From positions 310,001 to 374,000 of the forward strand of contig NZ_JAPNTZ010000009.1 of the NCBI RefSeq assembly GCF_026626335.1: a stretch of DNA of 64,000 nt, given 5' to 3'. The notes beneath the pieces were generated by a model. That model saw only the letters and a list, made by a program, of their open reading frames with translations. It was not told the DNA's origin and made no database searches. Source of the DNA: Paractinoplanes pyxinae. GTDB lineage: Bacteria; Actinomycetota; Actinomycetes; Mycobacteriales; Micromonosporaceae. Within the stretch, counting starts at the first letter, position 1. Each line of letters starts with the position of its first letter. A program made the position numbers and the translations under genes. Of this stretch, positions 25,341 through 33,486 are shown piece by piece.

Positions 25341-26813
25341 TCACTCGACGGTGACGGTGATGGTGTGCCGGCCGGTCGCTCCGCTGGGGAAGGGGGTGGC
25401 TCGAGCCTCGGTCTGCACCTGGCCGGTGCTGTCGGTGGCGCGGACCGACAGGGAGTGTGGTCCGGCGGTGGCGTTCCAGGTCCAGCGCCACTGCACCCAG
25501 GTGTCGGTCGACGGGACGGGCAGCAGTTCGGCCGCCTGCCACGTGCCGCCGTCGACGCTGATCTCGACCTTGGTGATGCCGCGGCGCTGGGCCCAGGCCA
25601 CGCCGGCCACGGTCACCGGGCCGGCGGCGGGGCGGGCGAACGGACGTGGTTTGTCGATGCGGGAGGCGGTCTTGACCGTGCCGGGTCGGGCCCAGCCGCG
25701 TTCGACCCAGTACGCGTCGAACTTGGCGAACGTGGTCAGCTCGAGTTCGGTGACCCATTTGCAGGCGCCGGCGTAGCCGTACAGGCCGGGGGTCAGCATG
25801 CGTACGGGAAAGCCGTGCTCGGGTCGTAGCGGCTCGCCGTTCATGGCGACCGCGAGCATGGTGTCGCGGCCGTCGAGGGCGGTCGCGACGGGGGTGCCGA
25901 TGGTCATGCCCTCGACCGACCGGGCGACGATCTGGTCGGCCTCCGGGCGCAGTCCGGCCTCGCGGAGCAGCGGGGCCAGCGGGACGCCGAGCCAGCGGGC
26001 GGTGCCGATGTAGGGGCCGCCGACCTCGTTGGAGACGCAGTTGAGGGTAATGTCGCGCTCGATGAGCGGCCGCCGCAGCAGGTCGTCCAGCGAGAGCTTC
26101 AGTTCGGTGCCGACCATGCCGTGGATGCGCAGCGTCCAGGTGTCGGGGTCGACGCGGGGGACGGTCAGCGCGGTGTCGACCCGGTAGAAGTCGGCGCTCG
26201 GGGTGGTGAAGCCAGGCGCGATGCCGGTCGGCACGGGTTTCGCCGGGGAGCTTGGTGCGGGCAGTGCCAGATCGGTGCGTACGCGGCCAACCGTTCGGGT
26301 GAGGAGTTGGGCTCCCGCTTCGGCCAGCACGGCTGCGCCGCCGACGAGAACCACGCCGCGCAGGAAGGCCCGCCGGTTGCCCGTGGGCTGGTCGACGGTC
26401 CGCAGCAGCCACCACAGCGTCGCTCCGGCGATCGCGGCCGCCAGCAGGGACGGCACCGGGGAGAAGGCCGAGGCGGTGGGCCGGGTCAACGCGGCGGTGG
26501 CGCCGGCCGCGCCGAGGACGACGGTGCCGATCGGGACCAGGATCCGGCGACGGCGGCCGAGGACACCGAGGGCCGCGGCGAACAGGGCGAGCACCAGGCC
26601 GACCGAACCGAGCAGCACCGGCTTGTCGTTGGTACCGAGTTCCCGTACGGCAAATTCTTTGACCGGGGTCGGGGTGGCGTCGATGATCGCGCCGCCAACC
26701 GCGATCAGGGGGGCCGCGTCGGGCCGGGTCGTGGCGGCGAACAGTTCCGCGACCGCGATCCCGAGCCCGGCGGCGAGTACCCCTGCGGCGGCGTCGCGCA
26801 GCAGGTCGCGCAT
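25341..26813 (-). CDS. Membrane molybdopterin oxidoreductase (sulfite oxidase/YedY-like)
   Basis: A 490-aa protein. The N-terminus has four or five membrane helices. The periplasmic domain is of the sulfite-oxidase type, with the Mo-binding Cys in LNCVSNEVGG and the motifs YGYAGACKWVTELELT and WVERGW. The C-terminus is the Ig-like dimerisation domain of sulfite oxidases (VAWAQRRGITKVEISVDGGT). The likely role is reduction or oxidation of a small molecule or protein methionine sulfoxide in the envelope. The ATG overlaps the stop of the fasciclin gene (TGATG), so the two are coupled. In mycobacteria, SigK-controlled fasciclin genes also have redox partners. Confidence 0.92.
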   Translation of the reverse strand: MRDLLRDAAAGVLAAGLGIAVAELFAATTRPDAAPLIAVGGAIIDATPTPVKEFAVRELGTNDKPVLLGSVGLVLALFAAALGVLGRRRRILVPIGTVVLGAAGATAALTRPTASAFSPVPSLLAAAIAGATLWWLLRTVDQPTGNRRAFLRGVVLVGGAAVLAEAGAQLLTRTVGRVRTDLALPAPSSPAKPVPTGIAPGFTTPSADFYRVDTALTVPRVDPDTWTLRIHGMVGTELKLSLDDLLRRPLIERDITLNCVSNEVGGPYIGTARWLGVPLAPLLREAGLRPEADQIVARSVEGMTIGTPVATALDGRDTMLAVAMNGEPLRPEHGFPVRMLTPGLYGYAGACKWVTELELTTFAKFDAYWVERGWARPGTVKTASRIDKPRPFARPAAGPVTVAGVAWAQRRGITKVEISVDGGTWQAAELLPVPSTDTWVQWRWTWNATAGPHSLSVRATDSTGQVQTEARATPFPSGATGRHTITVTVE

Positions 26814-27457
26814 CAGCTCTTCGGCATGAGGACGGAGTCGATGATGTAGACGTTGGCGTTCGCGGTCTGGACGTTGCCGCAGATGACCGAGGCGCTGCCG
26901 TCGACCTTGAAGTCCTCGCCCGAGCCCATGACGCTCAGGTCCTTGCCCTCGAGGGTCTTGTGGGTGCCGGACAGGTCGGCCGGGGTCAGCTTTCCGGGTA
27001 CGACGTGGTAGGTCAGGATGTCGGTCAGCGTCTTCTTGTCGGCCAGCACCTTCTTGAGGTCGGCCGCCGGGATCTTGTTGAAGGCGTCGTTGGTCGGTGC
27101 GAAGACGGTGATGCCGTCGGCCGAGTTGAGCGAGTCGACCAGCCCGGCCTGCTTGACCGCGGAGACCAGGGTCGACAGCAGCGGGTTGCCCGACGCGGCG
27201 GTGGCCACGGGCTCCTGGGCCATGGCCTGGAAGCTGCCCTTGTTCGACGGGTCCGTGGGCACGGCGGCACAGCCGGCGCCGAAGTTCTCCATGGTCATGG
27301 CTGGGGCGGCGCTGGACTCCATCGGGGCGGCGCTGGTCATGGTCGGTGCGGCTGCCGGCGTGCTGGAGCCGCTGTCGGAGTCGTCGCTGCCGCATGCGGC
27401 CAGCGAGATCGAGAACAGCGTGGCGGCGGTCAGGGCGGTGATCTTGGTGGCGCGCAT
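26813..27457 (-). CDS. Fasciclin-domain lipoprotein (MPT70/MPT83-like)
   Basis: A 214-aa lipoprotein. The signal peptide ends in the lipobox SLAAC (Cys at about residue 22) and is followed by a Ser/Ala/Met-rich linker. One fasciclin domain follows, with H1 DGITVFAPTNDAFNKIP, YHVVPGKL and the closing NVYIIDSVLMPKS. Fasciclin lipoproteins mediate adhesion or surface interactions. In Mycobacterium tuberculosis the homologues MPT70 and MPT83 are the main SigK targets. An AGGAGG site precedes the ATG, and a SigK-type promoter lies 38 bp upstream. Confidence 0.95.
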   Translation of the reverse strand: MRATKITALTAATLFSISLAACGSDDSDSGSSTPAAAPTMTSAAPMESSAAPAMTMENFGAGCAAVPTDPSNKGSFQAMAQEPVATAASGNPLLSTLVSAVKQAGLVDSLNSADGITVFAPTNDAFNKIPAADLKKVLADKKTLTDILTYHVVPGKLTPADLSGTHKTLEGKDLSVMGSGEDFKVDGSASVICGNVQTANANVYIIDSVLMPKS

Positions 27458-27494
27458 GAAGTCTTTCCTCCTGTTTTGGGTGGCTTTGACATTG

Positions 27495-27521
27495 ATTCGG
27501 AACGGTCCTCAGCCAGGATGG
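27495..27521 (-). promoter_or_regulatory. SigK-type promoter of the fasciclin gene
   Basis: On the reverse strand CCATCC is followed by 15 bases and CCGAAT. These hexamers match the known SigK promoter elements of mycobacteria. The -10 element ends 37 bp before the fasciclin ATG. The same two hexamers with the same spacing precede the sigma gene. Confidence 0.7.
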
Positions 27522-27529
27522 GTCGGGTC

Positions 27530-28267
27530 TCAGATCAATTTCACGAGCGCCTCGAGTGGCGCCGTCGGAGTGGCCGAACCCGGTGCGGGCTCGAGCGTGA
27601 CGCCCACCTCGGACGAGCTCGGCAGGCCGTCGACGATCTGCACGATTACGGACTGTCCCTCGTGCAGGGCGCCGGCCGAGGACGGAGTGCCGCCGCGGAT
27701 GGTCCAGAGCTGGTACACCCGTCCGTCCGCCGGGGCGTCACTCGCGGCCAGCATGATCACACCAGCGTCACGCAGCCGCGAACTCGCTACCGTGACCCGG
27801 CCGCCGCTGGTGAGCGGCTGCTCGCGCACGACCAGGTCCGGTGCGGCGAGTACGGCACGCGTTCGGGCCTCACTGGCCTGTGCAGCCTCGGTGAGCTGAC
27901 GCTGCTGATCGACCCGATGGTCCTGCACCGCGTAGACCACCGAGCCGGTGCCGGCTGCCGCGACCAGCGCCGCCGCTGCCGCGATCAGCCGCATCCGGCG
28001 CGACGGTCCGGTTGCGCTCGGCCGGGCGGCCGGCTCGGGCGGCAGCTGCCGGGTATTCGCGATGCCGGCCATCACGGTCTCGCGCAGTTGAGGTGGGGGC
28101 ACCGACCAGGCGCCGTCGGCCAGGCGTGCCGCGACTTCTCTGAGTTCGGCGATCTCGGCCCGGCAGTCGTGACAGTCACGCAGGTGCCGGTCGACCGCGG
28201 CGCGTTCGAGGTCGTCGATCGCATCCAGCGCGTACGCACCGATCAAGGAATGCACGTCGGCGCTCAT
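27530..28267 (-). CDS. rskA: RskA-like anti-sigma factor
   Basis: A 245-aa single-pass membrane protein. The N-terminal cytoplasmic part carries the zinc-associated anti-sigma motif HLRDCHDC. A membrane helix (LIAAAAALVAAAGTGSVVYA) and an extracellular RskA domain (VIMLAASDAPADGRVYQLW) follow. RskA holds SigK inactive and releases it after regulated proteolysis. The ATG shares ATGA with the stop of the sigma gene. The gene is separated from the fasciclin gene by 72 bp that hold a SigK-type promoter. The symbol is given by context and architecture. Confidence 0.9.
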   Translation of the reverse strand: MSADVHSLIGAYALDAIDDLERAAVDRHLRDCHDCRAEIAELREVAARLADGAWSVPPPQLRETVMAGIANTRQLPPEPAARPSATGPSRRMRLIAAAAALVAAAGTGSVVYAVQDHRVDQQRQLTEAAQASEARTRAVLAAPDLVVREQPLTSGGRVTVASSRLRDAGVIMLAASDAPADGRVYQLWTIRGGTPSSAGALHEGQSVIVQIVDGLPSSSEVGVTLEPAPGSATPTAPLEALVKLI

Positions 28268-28878
28268 GCCGCCGCCCCTACGGCGAGGCAGTCGCGCAGC
28301 CGGGCCAGTCCGTCGCGCATCCTCGATTTGATCGTCGGCAGCGGGGTCCGGAGCAAGTCGGCAACTTGTGGGTAGGTGTTGCCCTGGTAGTAGGCGAGAA
28401 TGACCGCCTGGCGTTGAAGCTCGGTCAGTTCGTCCAGGCAGTGCCGTACCTGCTGCCGTTCGAGACGCGCGGCGACCTCGTCGGTCACCGAATCGAACGG
28501 CATGTCGATCGTGGCCGCGCCCACCCGCGCCGTCCGGTCGGCCGCCGATTGTTCCGCTCGGACCCGGTCGACCGCCCGTCGGTGCGCGATGGTGAAAATC
28601 CAGGCGGTCGCCGAGCCTTTGCCCGGGTCGAACCGGGTTGCCGACCGCCACACTTCCAGGAGGACTTCTTGGGCGACCTCCTCGGACTGTGCCGGGTCGC
28701 GCAGCACACGCCGGATCAGACCGTAGACCCGCGGTGCCACCAAGTCGTACAACTTGCCGAAGGCTTTTTCATCGCCCCGGGAGACGTCCAGCAGCAGTGC
28801 CGCCGCGTCGGGTGCCGGATCTGGCCCGGGCACCGATGTGAGGTGCTCGGCCCGGCGGCTGATGTCTCGTTCGCCCAT
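28264..28878 (-). CDS. sigK: ECF sigma factor, SigK-like
   Basis: A 204-aa ECF sigma factor. Region 2 is FGKLYDLVAPRVYGLIRRVL and SEEVAQEVLLEVW; region 4 is LTELQRQAVILAYYQGNTYP, then a helix-turn-helix ending PTIKSRMRDGLARLRD. The architecture, the adjacent RskA-like gene and the fasciclin target mirror the mycobacterial sigK-rskA/mpt70-mpt83 system. A SigK-type promoter about 40 bp upstream suggests autoregulation. It is the first gene of an operon that runs through to the sortase. Confidence 0.92.
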   Translation of the reverse strand: MGERDISRRAEHLTSVPGPDPAPDAAALLLDVSRGDEKAFGKLYDLVAPRVYGLIRRVLRDPAQSEEVAQEVLLEVWRSATRFDPGKGSATAWIFTIAHRRAVDRVRAEQSAADRTARVGAATIDMPFDSVTDEVAARLERQQVRHCLDELTELQRQAVILAYYQGNTYPQVADLLRTPLPTIKSRMRDGLARLRDCLAVGAAA

Positions 28879-28916
28879 ATTCGTGCCCTTCGTGCGGAGC
28901 CTCCGCTCAGGCCATG

Positions 28917-28943
28917 ATTCGGCGCACGAGCGGCTCCGGATGG
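28917..28943 (-). promoter_or_regulatory. SigK-type promoter of the sigma-factor gene
   Basis: On the reverse strand CCATCC, 15 bases, then CCGAAT, with the -10 element ending 38 bp before the sigK start. Hexamers and spacing are identical to the fasciclin promoter at 27495-27521. Confidence 0.7.
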
Positions 28944-29012
28944 GGGTCAGCGGCTCTGGAAGTCGACGACCGCGGCCGACGTCGCAGCAGGCCTGCGGCT
29001 ATGGCGGCTCCT

Positions 29013-30278
29013 TCAAAGGAGTTGCTGGGCGAGCAGCAGGATGTTGAGTCCGCTGAGAACGGCTACGACCGCGGTCATGGCGACCACGGTGAACCGGCTG
29101 TTGACGTGTTCACCCATAAGGCTGCGGCGGCTGGTCAGCACCAGCAGACCGACCAGTGCGAACGGGATGCCGAAGGACAGGACGACCTGACTGAGCACCA
29201 ATGCCTGTGTGGGGTCGACCCCAGAGCAGAGCAGAACCACCGCCGGGGCCATCGTGACCGAACGCCGGACCGCCAGCGGAATGCGCGTACGCAGGAACCC
29301 GTCCATTACCATCTGACCGGCCGCGGTGCCGACGCTGGAGGACGCGATGCCGGAGGCGAGCAGAGCTGCGGCGAAGGCGAGCGCGGCACCGCCGCCGACC
29401 AGTCGGTCGAGGCCGATGTGCACCGCGTCGAGGGTGATGGCCGGGGTGCCCGGGCCGCGGTGGAATAGTTTGGCCGCGATGGCCAGCATGCTGAGGTTGA
29501 CCAGGCCGGCGATGCTCATGGCGACGGCGATGTCGACCCGTTCGAGGCGCAGCAGCTTTCGCTTCTCGGCGGCTGTGCGGCCCTCTGCGCGGCCGCGCAT
29601 CAAGCCCGAATGCAGGTAGATGGCGTGCGGCATGACGGTGGCGCCGATGATGCCGACCGCGAGCAGCAGGACGTTGTCGCCGCCGATGTTCGGGAGCAGG
29701 CCGGTGAGGCTGCCCGAGGCGGAGGGCGGGACGCGTACCGCCAGGTAGAGGAAGCCGGCACAGATCATGGCGAGCATGGCGCCGATCGCCAGTTCGAACG
29801 GCCGGTATCCGCGGCGCTGCAACGCGAGCAGGGCGAATGAGATGACCGCGGTGATCGCGGCGGCCAGCGGCATCGGGATGCCGAACAGCAGATAGAGCCC
29901 GATGGCGGCGCCGACGAATTCGGCCAGGTCGGTGGCCATGGCGACGATCTCGGCCTGTCCCCACATCACCCAGGAGCGGGGTCCGGGAAAGGCGTCGCGG
30001 AAGACGTGCGGCAGGCTGCGCCCGGTGGCCACGCCGAGCTTGGCCGACATGTACTGGATGGGCATCGCGACGAGGTTGGCCAGGACGACGACCCAGACAA
30101 GTTGGTAGCCGGTGCTGGCGCCGCCGGCGAAGTTCGTGGCGAAGTTGCCCGGGTCGACGTAGGCGATAGCCGCGACGAACGCGGGGCCGAGCACGGTGGC
30201 GGCACGCAGCCGGACCGGGCGGGCGCCGCGGCGTTCGAGCGTCGGTACGGCGTACGCCATTGGTGGTGTTTGAGCCAT
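29013..30278 (-). CDS. mntH: Mn2+/Fe2+ transporter, NRAMP family
   Basis: A 421-aa integral membrane protein with about eleven helices. Both metal-binding signatures are present: DPGN in helix 1 (AIAYVDPGNFATNF) and MPH in helix 6 (GATVMPHAIYLHSG). It imports divalent manganese or iron with protons. It is separated from the ferritin-like gene by a strong hairpin, so it probably has its own promoter in 30279-30302. Nearby iron/redox genes fit metal homeostasis under oxidative stress. Confidence 0.93.
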   Translation of the reverse strand: MAQTPPMAYAVPTLERRGARPVRLRAATVLGPAFVAAIAYVDPGNFATNFAGGASTGYQLVWVVVLANLVAMPIQYMSAKLGVATGRSLPHVFRDAFPGPRSWVMWGQAEIVAMATDLAEFVGAAIGLYLLFGIPMPLAAAITAVISFALLALQRRGYRPFELAIGAMLAMICAGFLYLAVRVPPSASGSLTGLLPNIGGDNVLLLAVGIIGATVMPHAIYLHSGLMRGRAEGRTAAEKRKLLRLERVDIAVAMSIAGLVNLSMLAIAAKLFHRGPGTPAITLDAVHIGLDRLVGGGAALAFAAALLASGIASSSVGTAAGQMVMDGFLRTRIPLAVRRSVTMAPAVVLLCSGVDPTQALVLSQVVLSFGIPFALVGLLVLTSRRSLMGEHVNSRFTVVAMTAVVAVLSGLNILLLAQQLL

Positions 30279-30302
30279 CTGCGGTTTTCTTCCTCGGGGT
30301 TC

Positions 30303-30329
30303 ACGGGCCCGCCGTCGCGGCGGGCCCGT
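30303..30329. terminator. Strong hairpin after the ferritin-like gene
   Basis: A perfect 12-bp stem (ACGGGCCCGCCG, loop TCG) lies between the stop of the ferritin-like gene and the start of mntH. It is a likely terminator without a clear U-tract, as is common in actinomycetes. Confidence 0.8.
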
Positions 30330-30339
30330 CCGGCACGGC

Positions 30340-31281
30340 TCAGGAACTGGTGTTCAGCTCACCGTTGACACCCCAGGGGTAGAAGCCGCCCTTGGTGGTC
30401 TTGTTCGGGTTGAGGTAGACGATGTTCAGCACCCGGTCGTAGGAACGGCTGAAGTTGATGCCGTTCTTGTCGGTCGGGTTGATGTTGGCGTTCTTGTCGC
30501 GGACGATCGCCTGGTCCTCGTCGCCGTACCCGTCGAGCATGTTGCGAGCCGCGGACAGCTTCACGACCTGCGGCGCCAAGTCCTTCTCGAACAGCGAGGA
30601 CCGGATCGTCGCTGCGTGGTACGCCTCGGCCGACAGGATGCCGGCGGCTGCCTCGAGGTAGGTCTTGTTGGTGATCAGCGGGGCGGCGCCCTTGTACGCG
30701 GTCACGCCGACGTCCTCGAACAGGAACGCGGCCAGCAGGAAGTTGTTCTCGTTGGCGTACGGGTCGAACACGGCATTCGGGCCGATCAGCTTGGCCGCCC
30801 GGGCGGCGGCCGTGAAGCTGTCACGGATGTTGATGGCCGGTCGCGACACGGCGGCGGAACCGAGCGCTCCGCGCAGGAACTTCACGTGGGCCAGTTCATC
30901 GGCCGCGATCTCGGTGGCGTACTGGCGGATGCGGCTGGTCTTGAACGGCACCTTCTTGCCGCCGGTGACCCCGCCCCGGCGTCCGGTGCCCGTGGTCAGG
31001 CCGTCGGCGAGACCGTGCCCGTGCACGGCGAACGAGTAGAACTCAGCCTCGAGGTACTCGAGGTTAAGAGCGAAATTGAGGACGGCGCCGTCACTCGGAG
31101 CGGCCTCCGCGCCGACGGTGCCGGCCATGTCCGAGTCGGCGAGAGCCGCGCTGGAACCCAGCGCACCGGCTCCGACGACGCCGAGCCCGAGCGCGCCGGC
31201 GCTCTGCAGGAAACGCCGCCGGTCGGTGGCGTTCTCCGAACTGCGGGCGATCATCTGCCCGACAAGCTTCTTTCCGAACAC
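30340..31281 (-). CDS. Tat-exported ferritin-like domain protein
   Basis: A 313-aa protein. A twin-arginine signal (RRRFLQSAGALGLGVVGAGA) precedes a four-helix ferritin-like domain. It has LNFALNLEYLEAEFYSFAVH, then ADELAHVKFLRGALG with the Glu/His metal-site pattern, and AYHAATIRSSLFE. Proteins of this group (Ferritin_2) are exported and of uncertain function. The GTG at 31281 is chosen because GAGGAG lies six bases upstream; an ATG at 31356 would give a long unusual N-terminus before the Tat motif. It ends with the hairpin at 30303. Confidence 0.85.
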   Translation of the reverse strand: MFGKKLVGQMIARSSENATDRRRFLQSAGALGLGVVGAGALGSSAALADSDMAGTVGAEAAPSDGAVLNFALNLEYLEAEFYSFAVHGHGLADGLTTGTGRRGGVTGGKKVPFKTSRIRQYATEIAADELAHVKFLRGALGSAAVSRPAINIRDSFTAAARAAKLIGPNAVFDPYANENNFLLAAFLFEDVGVTAYKGAAPLITNKTYLEAAAGILSAEAYHAATIRSSLFEKDLAPQVVKLSAARNMLDGYGDEDQAIVRDKNANINPTDKNGINFSRSYDRVLNIVYLNPNKTTKGGFYPWGVNGELNTSS

Positions 31282-31445
31282 GTGGTACTCCTCGATGCTG
31301 GTTGCGGCGCGCCCGCGTGCGGCGGGCGTGAGGGGTGGCTCGTTCGCCGTCGTCATCAGGGCATGGCTCCGCCAAAGCAGTGGTCCTGATGAGTGGAGCG
31401 GAGACCGTGATCTGCCGCTCTGAGCGATGAGGCCGCGCGGGATCC

Positions 31446-31471
31446 CCGCTCTTCCCGGCCAGGAAGAGCGG
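31446..31471. other. Perfect 10-bp inverted repeat upstream of the ferritin-like gene
   Basis: CCGCTCTTCC and GGAAGAGCGG are separated by CGGCCA, about 165 bp upstream of the ferritin-like start. It may be a terminator of an earlier gene or a regulatory hairpin. The rest of 31472-31847 shows no convincing gene. Confidence 0.5.
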
Positions 31472-31847
31472 CTGTCCGCGTGAGGTGAGGTGCAGTTGCC
31501 GCCGGTCCGAGTGAGGACCGGGCTTAGGCGTCGCGGGAACTCCGATCGTCAGCGATGCGCTTGCACCCACGTCTGAAAGTACGAGCACGCAAACCACTTG
31601 TCAGCCGGAAACTAAGATTGCTGAGCAGAAGCTGAGAGATTCGGCGAACGGCTGGCCACGGGCTTGGGCGGGGGCCCTTGGACGTCCCGCTCACCGCTCC
31701 CGCTCGAGCCATCTGCGGATCGCCGTGCGGAGGACAGCCCTATCCCTCCGTGATGTACGGGATGGAGCCGGTCTGGTTCTTCTCGATGACCTCGGTTGCG
31801 GCCTGGATCAGCGAAAAGCCAGCGCCGGTTGCTCGAGTGCGCAGGGC

Positions 31848-32058
31848 CTAATAGGCGTGCTCTGTGTCTGTTTCGCCGGTGGATGTCAGGGCGCTGATGG
31901 CGCGCCGGATCATGGTGCGCAGTGCGACTGCTGCACTCAGTCCTGCGGCCAGGTCGCGGCCGCCGGCGTCGAGGGCGCCATGATGCCAGTGTCCGGTCAT
32001 CTCGGGGTCGTAGGCGTCCCAGACCGCGTCGGCGAGTGCCGAGAGAGCACCTGTTCGC
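31848..32058 (-). pseudogene. C-terminal gene fragment cut by att copy 3
   Basis: The reverse strand is open from the att repeat to a TAG at 31848 and encodes LSALADAVWDAYDPEMTGHW, then HHGALDAGGRDLAAGLSAAV and ALRTMIRRAISALTSTGE. The composition is that of a real protein tail. It has no start; the upstream part was apparently removed at the att site. The family is not recognised. Confidence 0.42.
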
Positions 32059-32060
32059 CG

Positions 32061-32103
32061 CTACGGATCAGAAGGTTAGGGGTTCGAGTCCCTTCGGGCG
32101 CAC
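32061..32103 (+). repeat. att copy 3: 3' part of tRNA-Arg(ACG)
   Basis: It is identical over 43 bp to att copy 1 (20722-20764), including the anticodon loop, T-loop and acceptor strand. No 5' tRNA half is present. A truncated integrase follows in the same geometry as at copy 1. Confidence 0.88.
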
Positions 32104-32112
32104 AAGCTCATT

Positions 32113-32148
32113 AAGGGTCTGAGCTGCAGAAATGCGGTTCGGGCCCTT
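32113..32148. terminator. Hairpin with GAAA tetraloop, homologue of 20772-20811
   Basis: The arms AAGGGTC/GGCCCTT and AGCTGCA-GAAA-TGCGGTT pair with G-T wobbles. Compared with the copy at 20772, paired bases have changed together (for example G-C to A-T at the loop-closing pair). This supports selection on the fold. Confidence 0.7.
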
Positions 32149-32204
32149 CATGCTGTCCGGCCTGTATGGACGGTGGGTGTCGTGTGGGTGCCTCATGGGT
32201 GTCG

Positions 32205-32855
32205 TCACTTTCCGTGACGGCCGGTGTGTTGACGGCGTCGTGACCTGCGATTCTGCTTGGTTCGGGTGGGCTGTTGTCCTGGGGTTGTTTGTTTTTCGTC
32301 GCGTCCGCCGGGCCGGTTCTTCGCCGCCTTCTCCTTGATCCGCTTGCGCGTGTGCCGGGCCGCCGCGAGGACCAGGTCGGCGGTGGCGTCGGCGCAGCGT
32401 CGCTGGGAGTCGGGCAGGACGCTGGTGTAGGTGTCGGCGGTGACGACGATGCTGGAATGCCCGAGCAGGTCCTGAAGGGTCTTCAGGTCGGCGCCGGCCT
32501 CGTGGGCCAGCGACGCGGCGCCATGGCGGAGGTCGTGCAATCGGACGGGTGGCAGACCGGCGCGTTCGGTGAGTTTGCGGAATCGGGTGGTGGCGTAGTT
32601 CGGGTTGATCGGTTCGCCGTTCTTGCGGGTGAACACGTAGCCGGAGTCGGTCCAGGTCATGTTGGCGGTGTGCCGGCGGTCGAGTTGGCGGCGGCGGTGC
32701 TCGCGCAGGACCTGCACGGTGCGTTTGTCCAGGGCGACGGCGCGGCGGCCGGCGGCGGTCTTGGGGTCGCCTTCGACGATTTCGTGGCCGGCGGTGGTGT
32801 GGTTGCGTTCGACGAACAGCAGCCCGCGGTCGAGGTCCACGGCCGCCCAGCGCAA
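32205..32855 (-). pseudogene. Tyrosine integrase remnant (C-terminal part)
   Basis: It aligns closely with the integrase at 20866-21969 from LRWAAVDLDRGLLFVER to the basic C-terminal tail. The HxxR box (HDLRHG) and the LGHSSIVVTADTYT box are present. The first catalytic Arg box and the whole N-terminal half are gone; the homology breaks at about 32855, just after LRWAAVDL. The open frame to 33032 is unrelated sequence. It cannot be an active recombinase. Confidence 0.9.
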
Positions 32856-33486
32856 CATCGTTGTCCCGGGTGACGCTGACCGTGTCGGCGTCCCTTCCGC
32901 CGAATCGCTCACGTCTGGCCCCTGCACTCTCGAGGACAGACGTGAGGGGACATGCTGAATGTACGGGTTGATCGTGCCGGAACCGCTGACCGCGCGGATG
33001 CTGTAGTTGCTCAAGGGCGAGGATTCGATCACCCTTCTGGTGGTGTCGGCGGGCGCAGCGGTGTCACCGGCCGGGGATCTAATCGAGTTCGACGTCGTTC
33101 CCGAAGGTGCCAGCCGGGTGGTGGACGATCCGCTCGATCTTGGTGTTGACCGCGAAGGCGCCGATTGTGGTCGAACGTGTCGAGGTCACGATGGTGGCGG
33201 CGGACCGAGTCGAGCACGGGTGCCTGGCCGGGGCGTCGACGCGGTGGTCTGGCGCGAGATCGCACACCAGGCCGGCGAGGAAACCGCGAGCGGTGCCTCC
33301 GGAGGCGTCGGATCGCGCCCCTCCAGCTCGCCCGTACCCACGGTCTGCCGAAGTCGTCGGATCGTCGATTCGCTGTTCGGATTTCGGATTCATTCGGGTC
33401 ATCGGGGTAACCGCCCCTGGATCGGGGCCGGGATCCGCTGGACCGCGTGTCGGGCGAAAGCCGAACGAGAGACGGGGAAGGCCGAC
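32856..33486. other. Junction region without a recognised gene
   Basis: The region lies between the broken integrase and the molybdopterin oxidoreductase. The frame of the oxidoreductase is open far upstream, but that part has no family similarity. The reverse strand shows a short coding-like stretch (RIVHHPAGTFGNDVELD) that I cannot assign. The oxidoreductase promoter must lie here. Confidence 0.45.
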
